NCBI GenBank assembly: GCA_012064415.1
Contig: SSNU01000231.1
Coordinates: forward strand, 96,790-160,789
Length of the DNA: 64,000 nucleotides
From: Gyrodactylus bullatarudis
Lineage: Eukaryota; Platyhelminthes; Monogenea; Gyrodactylidea; Gyrodactylidae
Direction of reading: 5' to 3'
Position numbers and translations under genes: made by a program. Positions 33,901 through 46,700 of the stretch are shown piece by piece. The notes below the pieces were generated by a model. That model had not been told where the DNA came from and searched no databases. It saw nothing but the letters and a program-made list of their open reading frames with translations. Within the stretch, counting starts at the first letter, position 1. Each line of letters starts with the position of its first letter.

Positions 33901-36900
33901 CTTACCAAACGTAAAATATAATTTAAATTTCAGTCCCTATCTCTCCTCGTCAACATCAACTCAAAAGGTGAACCTGATCAACCAATCAGAGGATTCCACA
34001 AATGTACCAATTTTCTGTATAAATATTTAGCCGGTGTAAGAGTCTGACGAGATCCGGTAAAATAAAAGCTTTATAACTACATATTCACTAGTCTTCTTAT
34101 CCTCTTAATGAATTCCTCATTAAATAGTTCAATGAATGTATTCGAAGAAGCCCGGCAATACTTCCCTCTGAATCCTTTACATGAGTTAAATTAAATAGAA
34201 ACTTGGTGTAGTTTTGAAATTTTTCAAATAATGATATTTTAGAATTTCAAATGACCTTAAAATTTATAAAGTAACAAAGCATGGTAGACGAAAAATTTAC
34301 ACTTTATTTGGAATAATCGATGGCATGAATAGTTTTTTGAGAGTTGATAATAAGGAAAGTAAGATTTTCATCATTAGCTAGTAAGAAGATTGTAAAATTA
34401 TCGACTATAGAATTATGCGCATACACGAGAATAAGTTACATCATAATTACGAGATTATTTTCATTTATTTACACTCACATTTGATGGCAGAGTAACGTTG
34501 TTAACTCCCTTGCTGTTGTTACTTTCGTTGAACTGAGTTTTGCTCAGTTTATTCACCTAGAATAAATAAATACTGTATTACATAACAGTTTAATAAATAT
34601 GATAAGAAGAAGAGTTTGAAAAAATGCAACGCAAAGTGATACAGAGCTTATCATAAATTGTCATATGAAATGAGAATGAATCCATATATACATAAATGTA
34701 TCATCAGACAAATTATCAAGTCAGAACATTTATCGTTATTGATATTAAAAAAATAATGAATAAAGACTTAAAGACATGTATATGAAATCTATATATACGG
34801 TCTTGAATTCTGAGAATGGTGATGTCTGCTCAAGAAACATAACATTGATAAATCAAATAAAGCTCTATTATTTAGTTCTTCAACTGAGAAATAATAAAAA
34901 AAGAGTTCATAACGGACACACTCATTAAAAAATAATAAAGTTTATGATTCATGTACCGAAATCACGACCGAGAAAGAGCAGTTTATTTAGTAAACTCAAA
35001 AACGATTAGCATATTATTTTTTATCATATCCTTCTACTAAGAGAATTAAAAATCAACCTACGTATATGTGACCTAGAAAAATAATTCTTAATGACAAAAA
35101 TTGATTTAATCTCATCGTTTGATTGAAAAAATAATAAATTTGATCTAATATTTCAAAAATATCAAAATCAATAGTAGAATATGGACCAAAAAATTACATT
35201 AATTCAAGATGAGAAACTGTTGAAAACTTTGGACTTTATACACTAGACGAATTTAGAAAAAATGAAAGAAATTTCTAATCTAAGCAATAACTCACATAAT
35301 TATTCTCAGATGTTGAGGGAGCAACGTTTGGCTTGTGAGCATGAGGTTGGCTAACAGTTACTGGTGTCTGGTCAACATTCGAATCATCAATGTGAAAATT
35401 TTTCAGCTTAACATTGTTATCATCGTGATTTGCTTGATTAAATGACTCTTTATACCATTGATTGGGATCCTTTTCATTTTCAGGCTCAACACTGATATAA
35501 TGAGCCTGCAGGGTTGTCAACTTTGGCATTCTTTTGATTTTGTCACCGATTTCGCTGAAATTTGAATTGGTTGTAGATGAACATCTGTTATTACTATTCA
35601 ATGATTGATTATTTGGAGGAATTTCAATTTTGGCCAAAATTGTCTCAAAATATGCTTTGACAACATCCATCTTTTGGTCGATTGACGACTTGATCTTTTC
35701 GTCAATCATCTCACAAACCTAAAATTATTTCAAAATTGTATGAGCAAGGGATGAGAAAAAATGTAACTATAGTAGTCGATGAAAAAATATTTTAAAATCG
35801 TGAAAATGAATAAGGTTAAACTGTGTCTAACACATTAAACATGCAGTTATGATTTTAATTTTCATAATAACAGCAAGATTATAGAGTAAGAATGACTGTA
35901 AGAACGGACTTTGTTGAATACAATATCTGAAGAAAAGGAAGATTGCTCATTGCAAGAATTCGACATATTTTCTTGTATTGGAAGCTCAGGTAATTTACGA
36001 CCGTGTATTCTAGAAACACTGTTATGTTGAGGGATTGGCGGCACTGGTTTATGGAAATAATCATTTTCAAAATTTTCATATTTTTTCTGATTTTTAATGA
36101 CCGAGGATGGAAGGGGAGGCGGAGGTGGCGGTTGAGGTGAACTACAATTTAAATTATTCTTGTTACTACAGAGTGTGTACTCCCTTTGAAGGTCATAAGA
36201 CGAATTTAGGCCTGGATGAATTGAAAGATCTGAATTTATGATGCCATTTAATTTTTTAATTTCTTCATCACGCTTCCTGAAATCGCCAATGGAAAAAGAT
36301 TCACTCATGAGTCGATTGGCATTACGGATTTTCTCGTCATGAGTTATAAACGACGGCAGAGGTGGAGGCAATGGTACAGCTACATCTTGACTGGATGCAA
36401 CAATAGGGGATTGATAATGTTTCTTCAAGAACTCCTCAGTATTATGGGGGTAATCGTCAGAATTTGTCATACGTGATGTCGTCATTTTGTGATTAATAGC
36501 CATATTTGACATGGACTGATTCATGAGCTTATTACCGTTTCCAATAAAATGATTAGGAGAACTTTTATTGCTGAAGCCATTATCGTTCAACTTGACCATG
36601 GCCGCTAAACGTTTTTTCAAATTTTTCACGTGACCTACTGGCAAGTTGGGAATATCGTGTTCATCATATGGAGTTGCTTTAACTGGTTTTTTCTTGTCAT
36701 TTTCAGAGAATCCTTCAATTGAATCCTTTATAGAGGATTCACATGAACAGGGACTAGAGCAAGGTCTACGAATAATAACACTAGAACTTATATCATCTTG
36801 ATAATTATCATATTTATTCTGTTGATATGGCATGAAGGATGAACTATTTTCATTTTGATGATTAAAATTCTTTGCATTCGTATTATTCTTGAGCGAATTA

Positions 36901-39511
36901 TCGGGAGATTTATGTCCCAGATTACTTTCTCCGTTACCAACGCCAGAATCACAATGGTGATGATTATGGTTGCGTCCAGATGTGGTGGATCCTGGACGTT
37001 TGCTCATTTTTGGAGAGCCATTCATTTCATCCATGTGATCGCCATTATTGCAAGAGGATGAATTAAACATTGGTAACTTCATCATGTGAAAACCAGAATT
37101 ATCAATTCGACTGGGCGGAGTGTTGTTATTTGATGAATTGTCGACAAATTTTTCATTTCTATTCTTTTTCGGACATTTCTCGTGATTTCCTTGGGCATGA
37201 TTATTATTATTGTGATAGTGAGCTGTATAGAAATTTCCTAGGTTTTGTCCAAATGCTGGGAACTCTTGCGGCATGTCTGGATCGGAGAAGGTCTTGGTGA
37301 TTTCTTCATCGTCAGTGTGTTCCTGATTTGTTATGCCAAGCGAAAGCTAGATAAGAAATACATGTTAATTTCCAACAAAATAAATAAATTCGAGGCAAGC
37401 AAAACAAACCTGTGAGTTGTACCTTTGTGATTGTTTGTTTTCTGTCTCGTGACCTCGAATATTCTGTTCATAACTTTGGAAATTTTTATTTCTATTTGTA
37501 TTCTTTTCTGGAGAATAAGGACGATCCTCGGTTCCCTCTACATCGTAGTTATCTTCGTTTAAAATGAGTTTTTTCCCATTCATATCCCCATTCTCTTTGT
37601 GGCTGTTGCCATTCATGTGAATATGAAATGAATTACTAGTAATGTTGTTGGGATTTCTAATCGTCTTACTGATCATATCCTGGGGCTGAAGATTATACTT
37701 TTGGCGTTGATTTTCATAACTTTCACAATTTATCAAACTATTTGTTGAGCAATTGTTATTATTTTTCAAATTATTACTATTATTGTTCTGTACAAGGTTA
37801 TATCTATATGACTTTGAGAAACTTTGCGATGTCGTTGTTGGTAATAAATTGCTATTGTTGATATTATTAATATTACTACTGCTAGTTGTATTTTTGTTAT
37901 AAGAGTTATATTTATTTCTATTCTCTAAGGATGATGCTAGCATCATTAAATTTGGCGGAATCGGCTCATTCAAACCTACAAGATCTATGAAATGTGATGA
38001 TGAAGATCCTTCATTTGGTATTATTCCAGTATCGGTTGTATTGTTATTATTATTAATGAGATATGTCATTTTGTTGTTTAGATTATTCTGATAACTATTT
38101 GCTGCCATCACAATGGGACTCATACTCTTTGAGACAAGTCCATTAACTACTTTGTTAGCTGGTTTATCTTGGGAATAATTTGAGGTAGTACTAGTTGGGG
38201 GAGATTTCATCCTACTCAGATCTGAATTATTCGTGTTACTGTTGGTATTGTACTGTTGATATCCGTTGTTGTAATCCTTTTTTTCTTTGCCAATCTTGTC
38301 AAACTCATTGTCGCTATTCGTATTCATACTGTTCCTTTTACTCATGTAATTTAGGTTATCCAGATAATTGTTGTTGTTATTATTATTATTATTAGGTTGA
38401 TTAGTGAATGTATGACTTTTTATATTTTCAGAGGCATTTTCAGAATTTTGATGCTTCTGACTTGAAAATAACTGAGACTGTAATATTTTTTTTTTAAATA
38501 ATTTTTAATTTTTAGAAAAGGTTAGTTAACGATAATAATACATAATCATACCCATTGTTCCATTTTTTTATTATCAACACAGCAGGAGAGTTGAATGATG
38601 AGAAAATAAATTTAAAAAGAGATAATATGTTATCAAAAAAATCGCAATTACAATTTTTACGTATTTTGACATAATTTCAAAAACGTATTATTAAGATGAT
38701 AAAGAAAAACTTCGTAAATTGTTTTATCTATGAAATAAATTTACTCACGCTAGGTCGCATGTCTTGGTCCTGTTTCTCTAAAAGTAAAAAAAATTTTAAA
38801 AACAAAAATTTTGTTGATCATCTTAGGATAAGTATCGGTTTATTTTTCTACAATTAATTTATAGCAGTGTCTCATTCTACTGTGAGGAATTATGCTAAAA
38901 CTAACTAAGAGCTTTTAGTGTAAGTGTTGAAATGAAATTCCCAGTAGTTGACTTAGATCTTTGAACATGATTTCGACGAACAGGTCTCAAGACAACATTC
39001 TTGAACTCTATTTTTAAATACTCAGAGATGATGATTTCATTCAAAAGTTCATATTTGGAAGTTGAACTCACCGTTAATCAAGGTATCCTTGTTTTGGATT
39101 GAATTGTTTCGATTGAAATCTTGCTCTGAAAATAAACATGTATTTAGAGAACAAATATCAAGGACGATCATGGAAATAATTATAAGGTTAAAATTAAAAC
39201 TCTTGTGAAGGTATTAGAACAAGTATAAAGTCATCTTTGACATTCAAAGGCTTACGACCATTTTGAAATGCATAACCTGGATCATGGTTGTAGGCTCCTA
39301 TAGGAGTGTTTGTTTTACTTCGAGAATTTAATCTTAAATTATTCGATCCGTTTTGAATTTTACTATCAGAATTTGTTGTTATATAAGATGATCCATTTTG
39401 AAATCCGTTAGGATGATGATCATTATTCATGGGAACGAATTCATTTGGGTATTCATGGTTATAATAAATGGAACCTGGTTTTCTTGTCTGACCACTTTGA
39501 CAATTCATCAT
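30935..39511 (-). CDS. Large Asn/Pro-rich protein with C-terminal NEMO/optineurin-type C2HC zinc finger
   Basis: I model 12 exons: 39511-39256, 39125-39072, 38777-38749, 38477-37410, 37346-35910, 35718-35296, 34556-34479, 32881-32834, 32277-31735, 31283-31233, 31155-31081 and 31018-30935. They join in frame to 1381 residues. The bulk is low-complexity: Asn runs, Ser, Gln (the 31735-32277 exon). Proline ligands such as PQPPPPPPLPSS and KPVPPIPQHN look like SH3/EVH1 targets. The last exon encodes ICPNCGRAFDSRDLLEVHFD plus SC, spaced C-x2-C-x12-H-x3-C. That is identical to the ubiquitin-binding finger that ends NEMO and optineurin. I infer a cytoplasmic scaffold or adaptor. No UBAN coiled coil is obvious. 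The start at 39511 is provisional; it may continue the upstream coiled-coil gene. The donor at 35910 has an in-frame alternative 12 nt earlier, and extra phase-0 exons could hide in the long introns. Confidence 0.6.
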
Positions 39512-39593
39512 TTTTTTAGGTTAATTCCGTAGACAAATTTTGATTATTTCGAGGTGATAATTCCGACTCGAGGAATTTTAAATCATCAATTTT

Positions 39594-40529
39594 TCAGTAT
39601 TTTTCCGAATTTTTTCTCAACTTCTTCAAATCATCTAGAGAATTTTCTTGTATCTGTTTTTAGAAATTGTGGCTCCTGCAAGCAGTCTAACGATAGATTA
39701 TTTGCAAAATACGCACACGTTAGCTGTATATGTTTAATTTTGTTTAGTAGTTGCTTTGTGTGAAAAGTTGAGCAGTTGCAAATGTATAGACGGCCATATA
39801 CGTGGTCATATAGATTGGTAGATTCATATATATACAATACTAAAAGAGCATATAATTTTATTCTATTTACATCAATACGATTATAATAATGTATCAGAAG
39901 TCGAAAATGTATTCTAGAATTCTGACAAGACATCGAGAGGAGCTATTTTTAGAAACCTTCTCAAAAATGGGAAAATGATGATTGAATCAAAGCAGATAAT
40001 AAAATACCGAATTATCTCATAGAATGTATGTATCTCATTTATGTACTTACGTATCACCTCACGATGGCGCTCGAGAATTGAAACAGTTTTTGAAAAGAGA
40101 GACTCATCTGGAGATTCTGAAGAGTGAAGTGAAGATATTCTCTCAATTGTTTGGTCATAAATTCGAATCTAAATTAATTTAAATCAAATTTACTCTAGCT
40201 TTAAGTATTTCATTTTCTTTTTTAAGTTTATCAGCTAATTTGAGGAGAGACCTGACAGATTCTTCAGAGTTATTATCAACATCAGTAACAAAATTTATGA
40301 AAGAGCCATCAATCTGTAAATCAGCAAGTTCTTTCTGATTGAGAGTCGATAGGCATGTTTCAATTGCATTATTAACCAGACATTCATAGGATCGTTTTTG
40401 ACAATCAATCTCCCGTAATTTGTCATCAAAAATCGTTTTGGATTCAAGAAGTTTTCTGATAATTTTTTTTATTTTTTCTGATTCATCAGGAAGGACAATG
40501 AAATCGTCTTCTGAACTTTCTCCAGACAT
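39594..40529 (-). CDS. Coiled-coil protein, possibly the N-terminus of the gene downstream
   Basis: Three exons: 40529-40194, 40168-40051 and 39634-39594. The frame is 495 nt, 164 residues, ending in TGA. The product starts MSGESSEDDFIVLPDESEK and is helical and charged, with a coiled coil around KLADKLKKENEILKARIRIY. Intron 1 (40169-40193) is only 25 nt. After the TGA the same frame keeps a coiled-coil look (KIDDLKFLESELSPRNNQNL) before a TAA. So either the gene truly ends here, or the large gene below is its continuation through a splice I cannot fix. A weak acceptor at 39490 would join in phase. Its layout resembles N-terminal coiled coils of TBK1/IKK adaptors, but this is only an impression. 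Confidence 0.55.
40169..40193 (-). other. 25-nt intron
   Basis: GTAAATTTG...AATTTAG on the minus strand, between codon AGA and codon ATT. Reading through gives an immediate TAA (GTA AAT TTG ATT TAA). Removal continues the coiled-coil frame as KARIRIYDQTIERISSL. Same length as the intron at 50755-50779. Confidence 0.7.
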
Positions 40530-40713
40530 TTCGAAATAAAAAATTTAAAAATTTCAAATCTACGCTAGACTGTCTGAAATCTCGCATTTGGTAAAACACT
40601 AAGAGAAAGGAAAGTTTCTTTTGTTTTGACGGTTTTGTTAGAAGCAAAATTACGAGTTAAATGTGTTAGATTAATTCAAAATATTTGTCTTTTATACTTA
40701 TGAAAGTTAACAA
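40530..40713. promoter_or_regulatory. Short divergent promoter between coiled-coil gene and APC1
   Basis: Only 184 bp separates the two start codons, so the core promoters and both 5' UTRs must lie here or overlap the genes. No clear TATA box. Inference from gene layout only. Confidence 0.5.
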
Positions 40714-43700
40714 ATGAACTTAGAAATGATCAATGCAAGTTTTATCGTAGCTAACTCTTACAAATCCTATAAGGATAATAAAAAAGTATGTTTTGTTCAT
40801 CATCGTTTCGAAAAAATAGATTATCATTGAAAAAGATGAAGAATTGACTAAAAAGTTTCCTGAAATTGTTTTTGAGAATTCCAATCCTATAACAACCTCT
40901 TTGAAAAATCAATTAACTAGTTCTAATCAAAATAAGCTTTTCAAGTCAATTATTTGTCAAGAAAAACGATGTATTTTCTTCAATAAAGAAGGATGCGAGT
41001 ATATTAATCGTTTGCCATTTGAAATGTCAAATATCTGGAATCTTGACAATGTTGTTTTAGCAGAAAAAAAGTTGGACTCGGCTGATAATGAATTCTCATT
41101 ATTCACAGTTTCTCATGCTTTGGATATATTTGCTCCTGTAATTTTTGAGGTCAACGGAACTATCAATTTTGGTTCCAATTTAAATGAAACTATAATTGAT
41201 ATTGTTACAGAGCATAATCTAGTGATTACTGTAAACAATAAAACACAAGAACATTCAATTTTTAAGCTTCGAAGAGCTTTTCATAAAGATTATGCTCATC
41301 TCTATATGATTGATCAAGATGGTAACACTAAAGTCAATCCAAATTTCCTTAACAACAAAAATGGCTTCAAGTCTGAAACTCCTATAAAAGCTCTGAAAAC
41401 TCCCAAATCTTATCAGAGTCCTGATAGCACTCTATTCAACTCGTTTGGAACTGCTAGCCGAAAGAATTTCTCAATTTCACAACTTGACCCAAAAGCTGAA
41501 ACTTTATCTCCATTCGAGAACGTCTGTCGTAACCTCAACCGCAGTAAAAATATTGCATCACCTTTTGTCGGACTCAAAACTCCGATCACGGCTCAAGTTG
41601 GTCAGAGCTCTGTCTTCTCATCTTTTCATGGACCTGGCCCAGATTTGAATTCCCAAATATTTAATTTTACTCATCCCATGAGCAAAGTGAATTCAGAACT
41701 TATTCAAATTGATGAGCCTTTATTGCCTGCCTTTTGTTTAACTCTTGTTTGGTCTGAGTCGAATTATGCTGATCATTTTAATCTGAATTGTGAGTAATTA
41801 GAATTTTCTTCAATAATTTGAAAAATTGACTAAATCCCTCTTCTAGCCAAAGCGATGGCAATAAAACTCAAAAATATTGCTACATCGCGTAAGAGTATTC
41901 ATAATCCAGAAACACCGTCAAGAGTCTCAAGGTTATTAGCCCAAAATCTCTTGAATAAAAGTACTCAAAATATTCTTGAACAAAAGAATCATGATGATAA
42001 TCTTGTCGATTCAATAAAGAGAGCCTTCCTTGCCAAGGATATGAACGGAAAGACTAGTATCAACTTCATTTCGTCCTTTTCAAAGACAAAATCTAATCTT
42101 ATCTTAATCCCTCTTAAAAAGTATGTTATGATATTTAGATTTTTTTGTCTGTAAGGGTCCTTTAATTTGTAATTCATGAAAATATATATAGAGTATCTTA
42201 GAGATTTCAATATAAATCTAATATATCGTATATATTTCAAAGATGACTTTATCTATTTCAGTGACTTTAACCAAATTTCCTTTGAGAATCCATTACTCAT
42301 TGAGAAAATCAAAGATGCTGTGCCAATGTTTGACAAGGGTATCACAATTTGTCTCGACTTTTCCAACTCCATCATCATATATACAAGTAATGTTAAAGTT
42401 TGTCTTCTCGGTCCAATGCCATGCGAGAGTCTATTTAAAAATGTCAATTATTCCGATATGGACAAGTGGAATAATTCTTCCTCTCATTGTCGTCTAAGAA
42501 GGGAAATTAAAACTCGTGATCAAATGGATAGAAATGTCTCTGATAATTGGCGCAAAAACATTCACAATTCCCTTGAGATTGGAGGTGATCCTGAAAAGGT
42601 GAGAATTTCATTTTATCTTTTAAAAACATCTTTTGAGATATAAATTCTAGTAGCTAAACACTTTTCGTTCTATCTAAACTCGTATATTATGTTTTTTTTT
42701 TCAGTTGAATATGAGCTTTGGTGAATGTAAGGACAATGATTTTCGAAAATCCCGTAAATTTTCTTATCAGTTTGGGAATGATTTCTCAAACAATTCTTTC
42801 GTTCTCAAAAGATTTGTTGAGCAGTCAGAGACAATGGTTGTTGATGGTTCTGATGAAAACCAACGTGATGAAACTTCTGTTCGTATTTTCATTCCTGATC
42901 AGCCAAGAAATTCTTATAGTAAGTTCCCTAAAATATATATTGTGCTGAATAAACTGTAAATGAAATTATTTTTAATTCTAGTCAATCAATTTTTTGAGCA
43001 CGTCTCTGTACTAACTGAGGAATCTTGGAGTCTTGACTTTAAAGCATCCTGGTTTCATCTCGGCTCACGGCTAGTTTCCAATATCAGTTCTTCGAATATT
43101 TCCGATGCCATAGCGATAAGTCTAGTCCACTTTTTGTTATATCGTCTCAATTTCCCCCTTCTATCAAAAAAGACTGAATTGATTAACTCAAATCAAGATC
43201 CCATGTCTGAAATGATGATGGATACAAGCGAATCAGAATGCAATAATTTATCCAAAAGAGTCCGCCATTTATCTAATGATAAACCCAATGACAATGGTAA
43301 GAAAATGTATTAAAATTCTTGATCATTGCTCATCTGAATGTTAAAAGGATAATCTTGGTGCAGAAAAATTCTTTATTTTTAAAAAGAGAGACTTGATAAT
43401 TTTCATGCATCTGATTCATATAGATTCATACGAAATCTATCCTCGTGAGTAAATATTTAACAGAACTTTCAAATTGGTTCAAAATTTAACTACTACTATA
43501 TTTTATGATTTTGTCTAAATGAATAAACTGAATATATTATACGCTAAATTAGAAATAAAATACATTATTATCGTAATACCCAATAAAATTTAGAATTTTT
43601 TATGCATCTTTAGACTGTTCTCTAACTATGTACAGATTAACCAATGTTACTAACTTTTACATACAAAATTTTATTTTCCCCGAACAATGTTCTATGCCTT

Positions 43701-46700
43701 GATCAAAAATTGATGTTTTAACGATGAAAAACACATTTTTGAAAATCTGATATACAAAAATCTCATTTTCCCTAAAATCTTCAAAATTTACCTAATTTCC
43801 TGGGACTTTCCTCCGACATGTGAAAGAACACTAATTTTTTACTGTAAGCCCTATTTTTATTCAAAATGTTGCAAAAACTATTCAAAAATCTTAATTTTGT
43901 CCTTTCTCGTAGTGAAATTCATTGAAAAAATCTTGGCGCGTTTTCAAAAATTTTCATCTTCACTCGAGATTTTGTATATCAGAACAAACTCGAAAACGTA
44001 TCGTTTTATAGGAAAAAATGCTTAGTTTTCGATAATCTTCAAAATGAGATTAAGGCTGGGAAAAGTTGAAAAATTTGTCCTACTCTAATACATATGCTAA
44101 ATAAGTTGTAATAATTTTTCCCCAGCAATTTTTGAATTCTTGATTTCAAATCAATGATTTGAATCTCTTTGGAATAGCATTTTTCAACTACCCGTTATAA
44201 GAATTATTTCTCTTGTTAAAATTATGACATAGTCGTTTCTCCTTTAATGAAATTATGAATACATTGGTTTTTTCGATAAAAGTTTCAAAATAGAAAAAAT
44301 AATTATAATCGAAGCTTTTCATTTTAATAATTTACCGCAAAGACTCTATTCTCTATTGGATTTAGAAAGCCTTAATGACCAATTTATTGCATGGTTCGGT
44401 ATGGTTGAGGACTGGAAACGATTGTCCACAAAAATTGCTGATCCAATAATACTCTCCAAGATCCTTGTTTGTCTCAATTATTTCCTGGAAGAATTGAAAA
44501 TGTACATATTTTCCACAAAGACTCAAATTCTAACAATCTCCTTGGCCATATCAATCATTGCTAGTTATCTCAATGCAAGAGAATATCTTGATTATTGCCT
44601 TGTCAATAATGCCTTCTACGATAAGCATGAGCTCTTGACAATTCTTGTTAAAATAATCAATTCTGATCCCTTGAAAAATGAGCAAGGAATGATTGAATAT
44701 CCTGGACTACCTTTGAAGACTCCGTTTGTTCTTTTAGACGTGTTGCATAGCTGCTCTAGTCTTGAATTGACCAAGTCCAACTTTTATTTTATGCCTCAGA
44801 TTAACCTCAACCAGCTTACTATCATAATATTTGTTCTACTGGGCAGTTTCAAAGTTGAAAAGGAAATCCAATTCAAAGAGTCGATGAAAACAATCATGAA
44901 TTCAATCAAGACAACAGCAAATACCAACGGTACGCTACTTTTTACATTTTTTCATAATTATTTATTTCAAATTTGTTCTAGGAGCATCAGAGGAAATTTA
45001 CTCGATTCTATCAAAAATTTTGTACGAAAAGACTAAAACCACCAACGTTGATCTCATCATTAGTTTCATCAACAACCTCTATTCGTTGGGAAATTCTGTG
45101 AAAACGATTGTCAAGAAGTTCCTTGAGCCAAATGGCCTTATTTGCATGATCCAACCAGGTATTCGGTGTCTATTTAAGAGAATGATCTTCCAGTTAACCT
45201 CATGTCCATATAAGCTCGACTCTGGTGCCTTGGAATTACTGGATCGTGAGGATCTTAGTGAAATGAATCGTTATGTTAGTCTTACCATGAAGAACAAAAC
45301 CAGTGAACATTCGGATGAGAAAAGTCAAGATGAATCTGATAATAATGAACTCTTTGATAATTGGACATTGTTTGAGAGAATTCACGAAAATATTAAAGTC
45401 GGCTCATCCCTGCTAAAGACTATATCTCTTTCAACTCTTGAACGTCATTCCAAGAGAGATCCGAATTTATCATTACTCTACTTGGAGCCTACCTCTCTTA
45501 TTTGCTTCCGAGATCTTCGTATTACTGATGCTTATTCCTTACTTCAGAGTCATCTAGTCAACATAATACCCCCTATACAATTGGTTGATACATTTAATTA
45601 TGGTAATAAGAAAATTGTCAACTTACAAGAGATGAATCAAGCCATTGTGGACATCTTCTCAGCCGCTACAGGTATACGAACATCAGCTCTGTCTTTGGGA
45701 CGTGGTATGTTGACACATGGCATAGTTTACGGGAATAAGATTCCACTCAGAATCAATTATCGATCCATTTATTATCGTGTTAAATGCATCTCATATAACG
45801 ATGGGCGTAAAAAGTTTGTTGACCTTGCCAAAACTAATATTCTTTCGCCTACACTGGATAATGAAATGGTTCCACCGATTGTCCAGCCAAATGAAGGTCA
45901 TCCATTGATTGATGGCGAACAGGATAACGGGCGTATGAATAATAATCATTTCAATGATACTTCGGATACTCTTGTCGATGAACGAAATCTTGGCAATAGC
46001 GATGAAGCAATCACATTGAATGAAAGACAACAGGCCAGTATTGATTCGAATAATGAAAATTTACCTTCTGATAACATTCTCAATTCCGCAGCACTTGCCA
46101 TGGCTGTTACTATGGTTGTACAAGGACAAATGTCATCCGTTACAGTAAGTAAACCAATTCAAGGTTCTAGAGATAACTTTATAAATCAAAGGACCGATTT
46201 CAGTCTATAGAATTTGAACTCTACTCAAACTTTCTGCAACATATCACAATAATTTTATTAAATTCAATTATTAGACAAGTTTTTAAAAATTTTAGTCACG
46301 ACTTTTTGGAAGTAGCCAATTCAAGCAAAATAAAGTTTTATGCCAATTAACTGGACTTGATGATCCTTGGAATTATCATAGCCATCACTCAAATAATAAC
46401 ATACCAATAAGCGGTATTCTTGAACATTGTTTCAATCAAATAAGCTCTGCTATTCCACTGTTTTCACATTCCTCAAATTACACTTTCCTATCAAGTCTCT
46501 TATGGCCAGAATATCATAATGGTGTAGCTACTGGACTTACGATTTCCAAACATGGCAAAGTGTCTAACAATTGGATCATTCAGAATCGTCATTTGAGTCT
46601 TGTAAATACCTGTCCTACTCTGAAGCCATTTATAAAGCGTAATGGAACACATGGTGACAGTCAAAATGATATCCCCAAGGATACAAGTCACGACGCTCTT

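Noticed and set aside
31752..38395. Several plus-strand frames opposite the Asn/Gln-rich gene
   Set aside because: Antisense of low-complexity Asn, Gln and His codons, which commonly leaves the opposite strand open.
39631..39933. 100-codon minus-strand frame
   Set aside because: It falls in the intron before exon 3 of the coiled-coil gene; its composition is not protein-like and the spliced model uses another frame.
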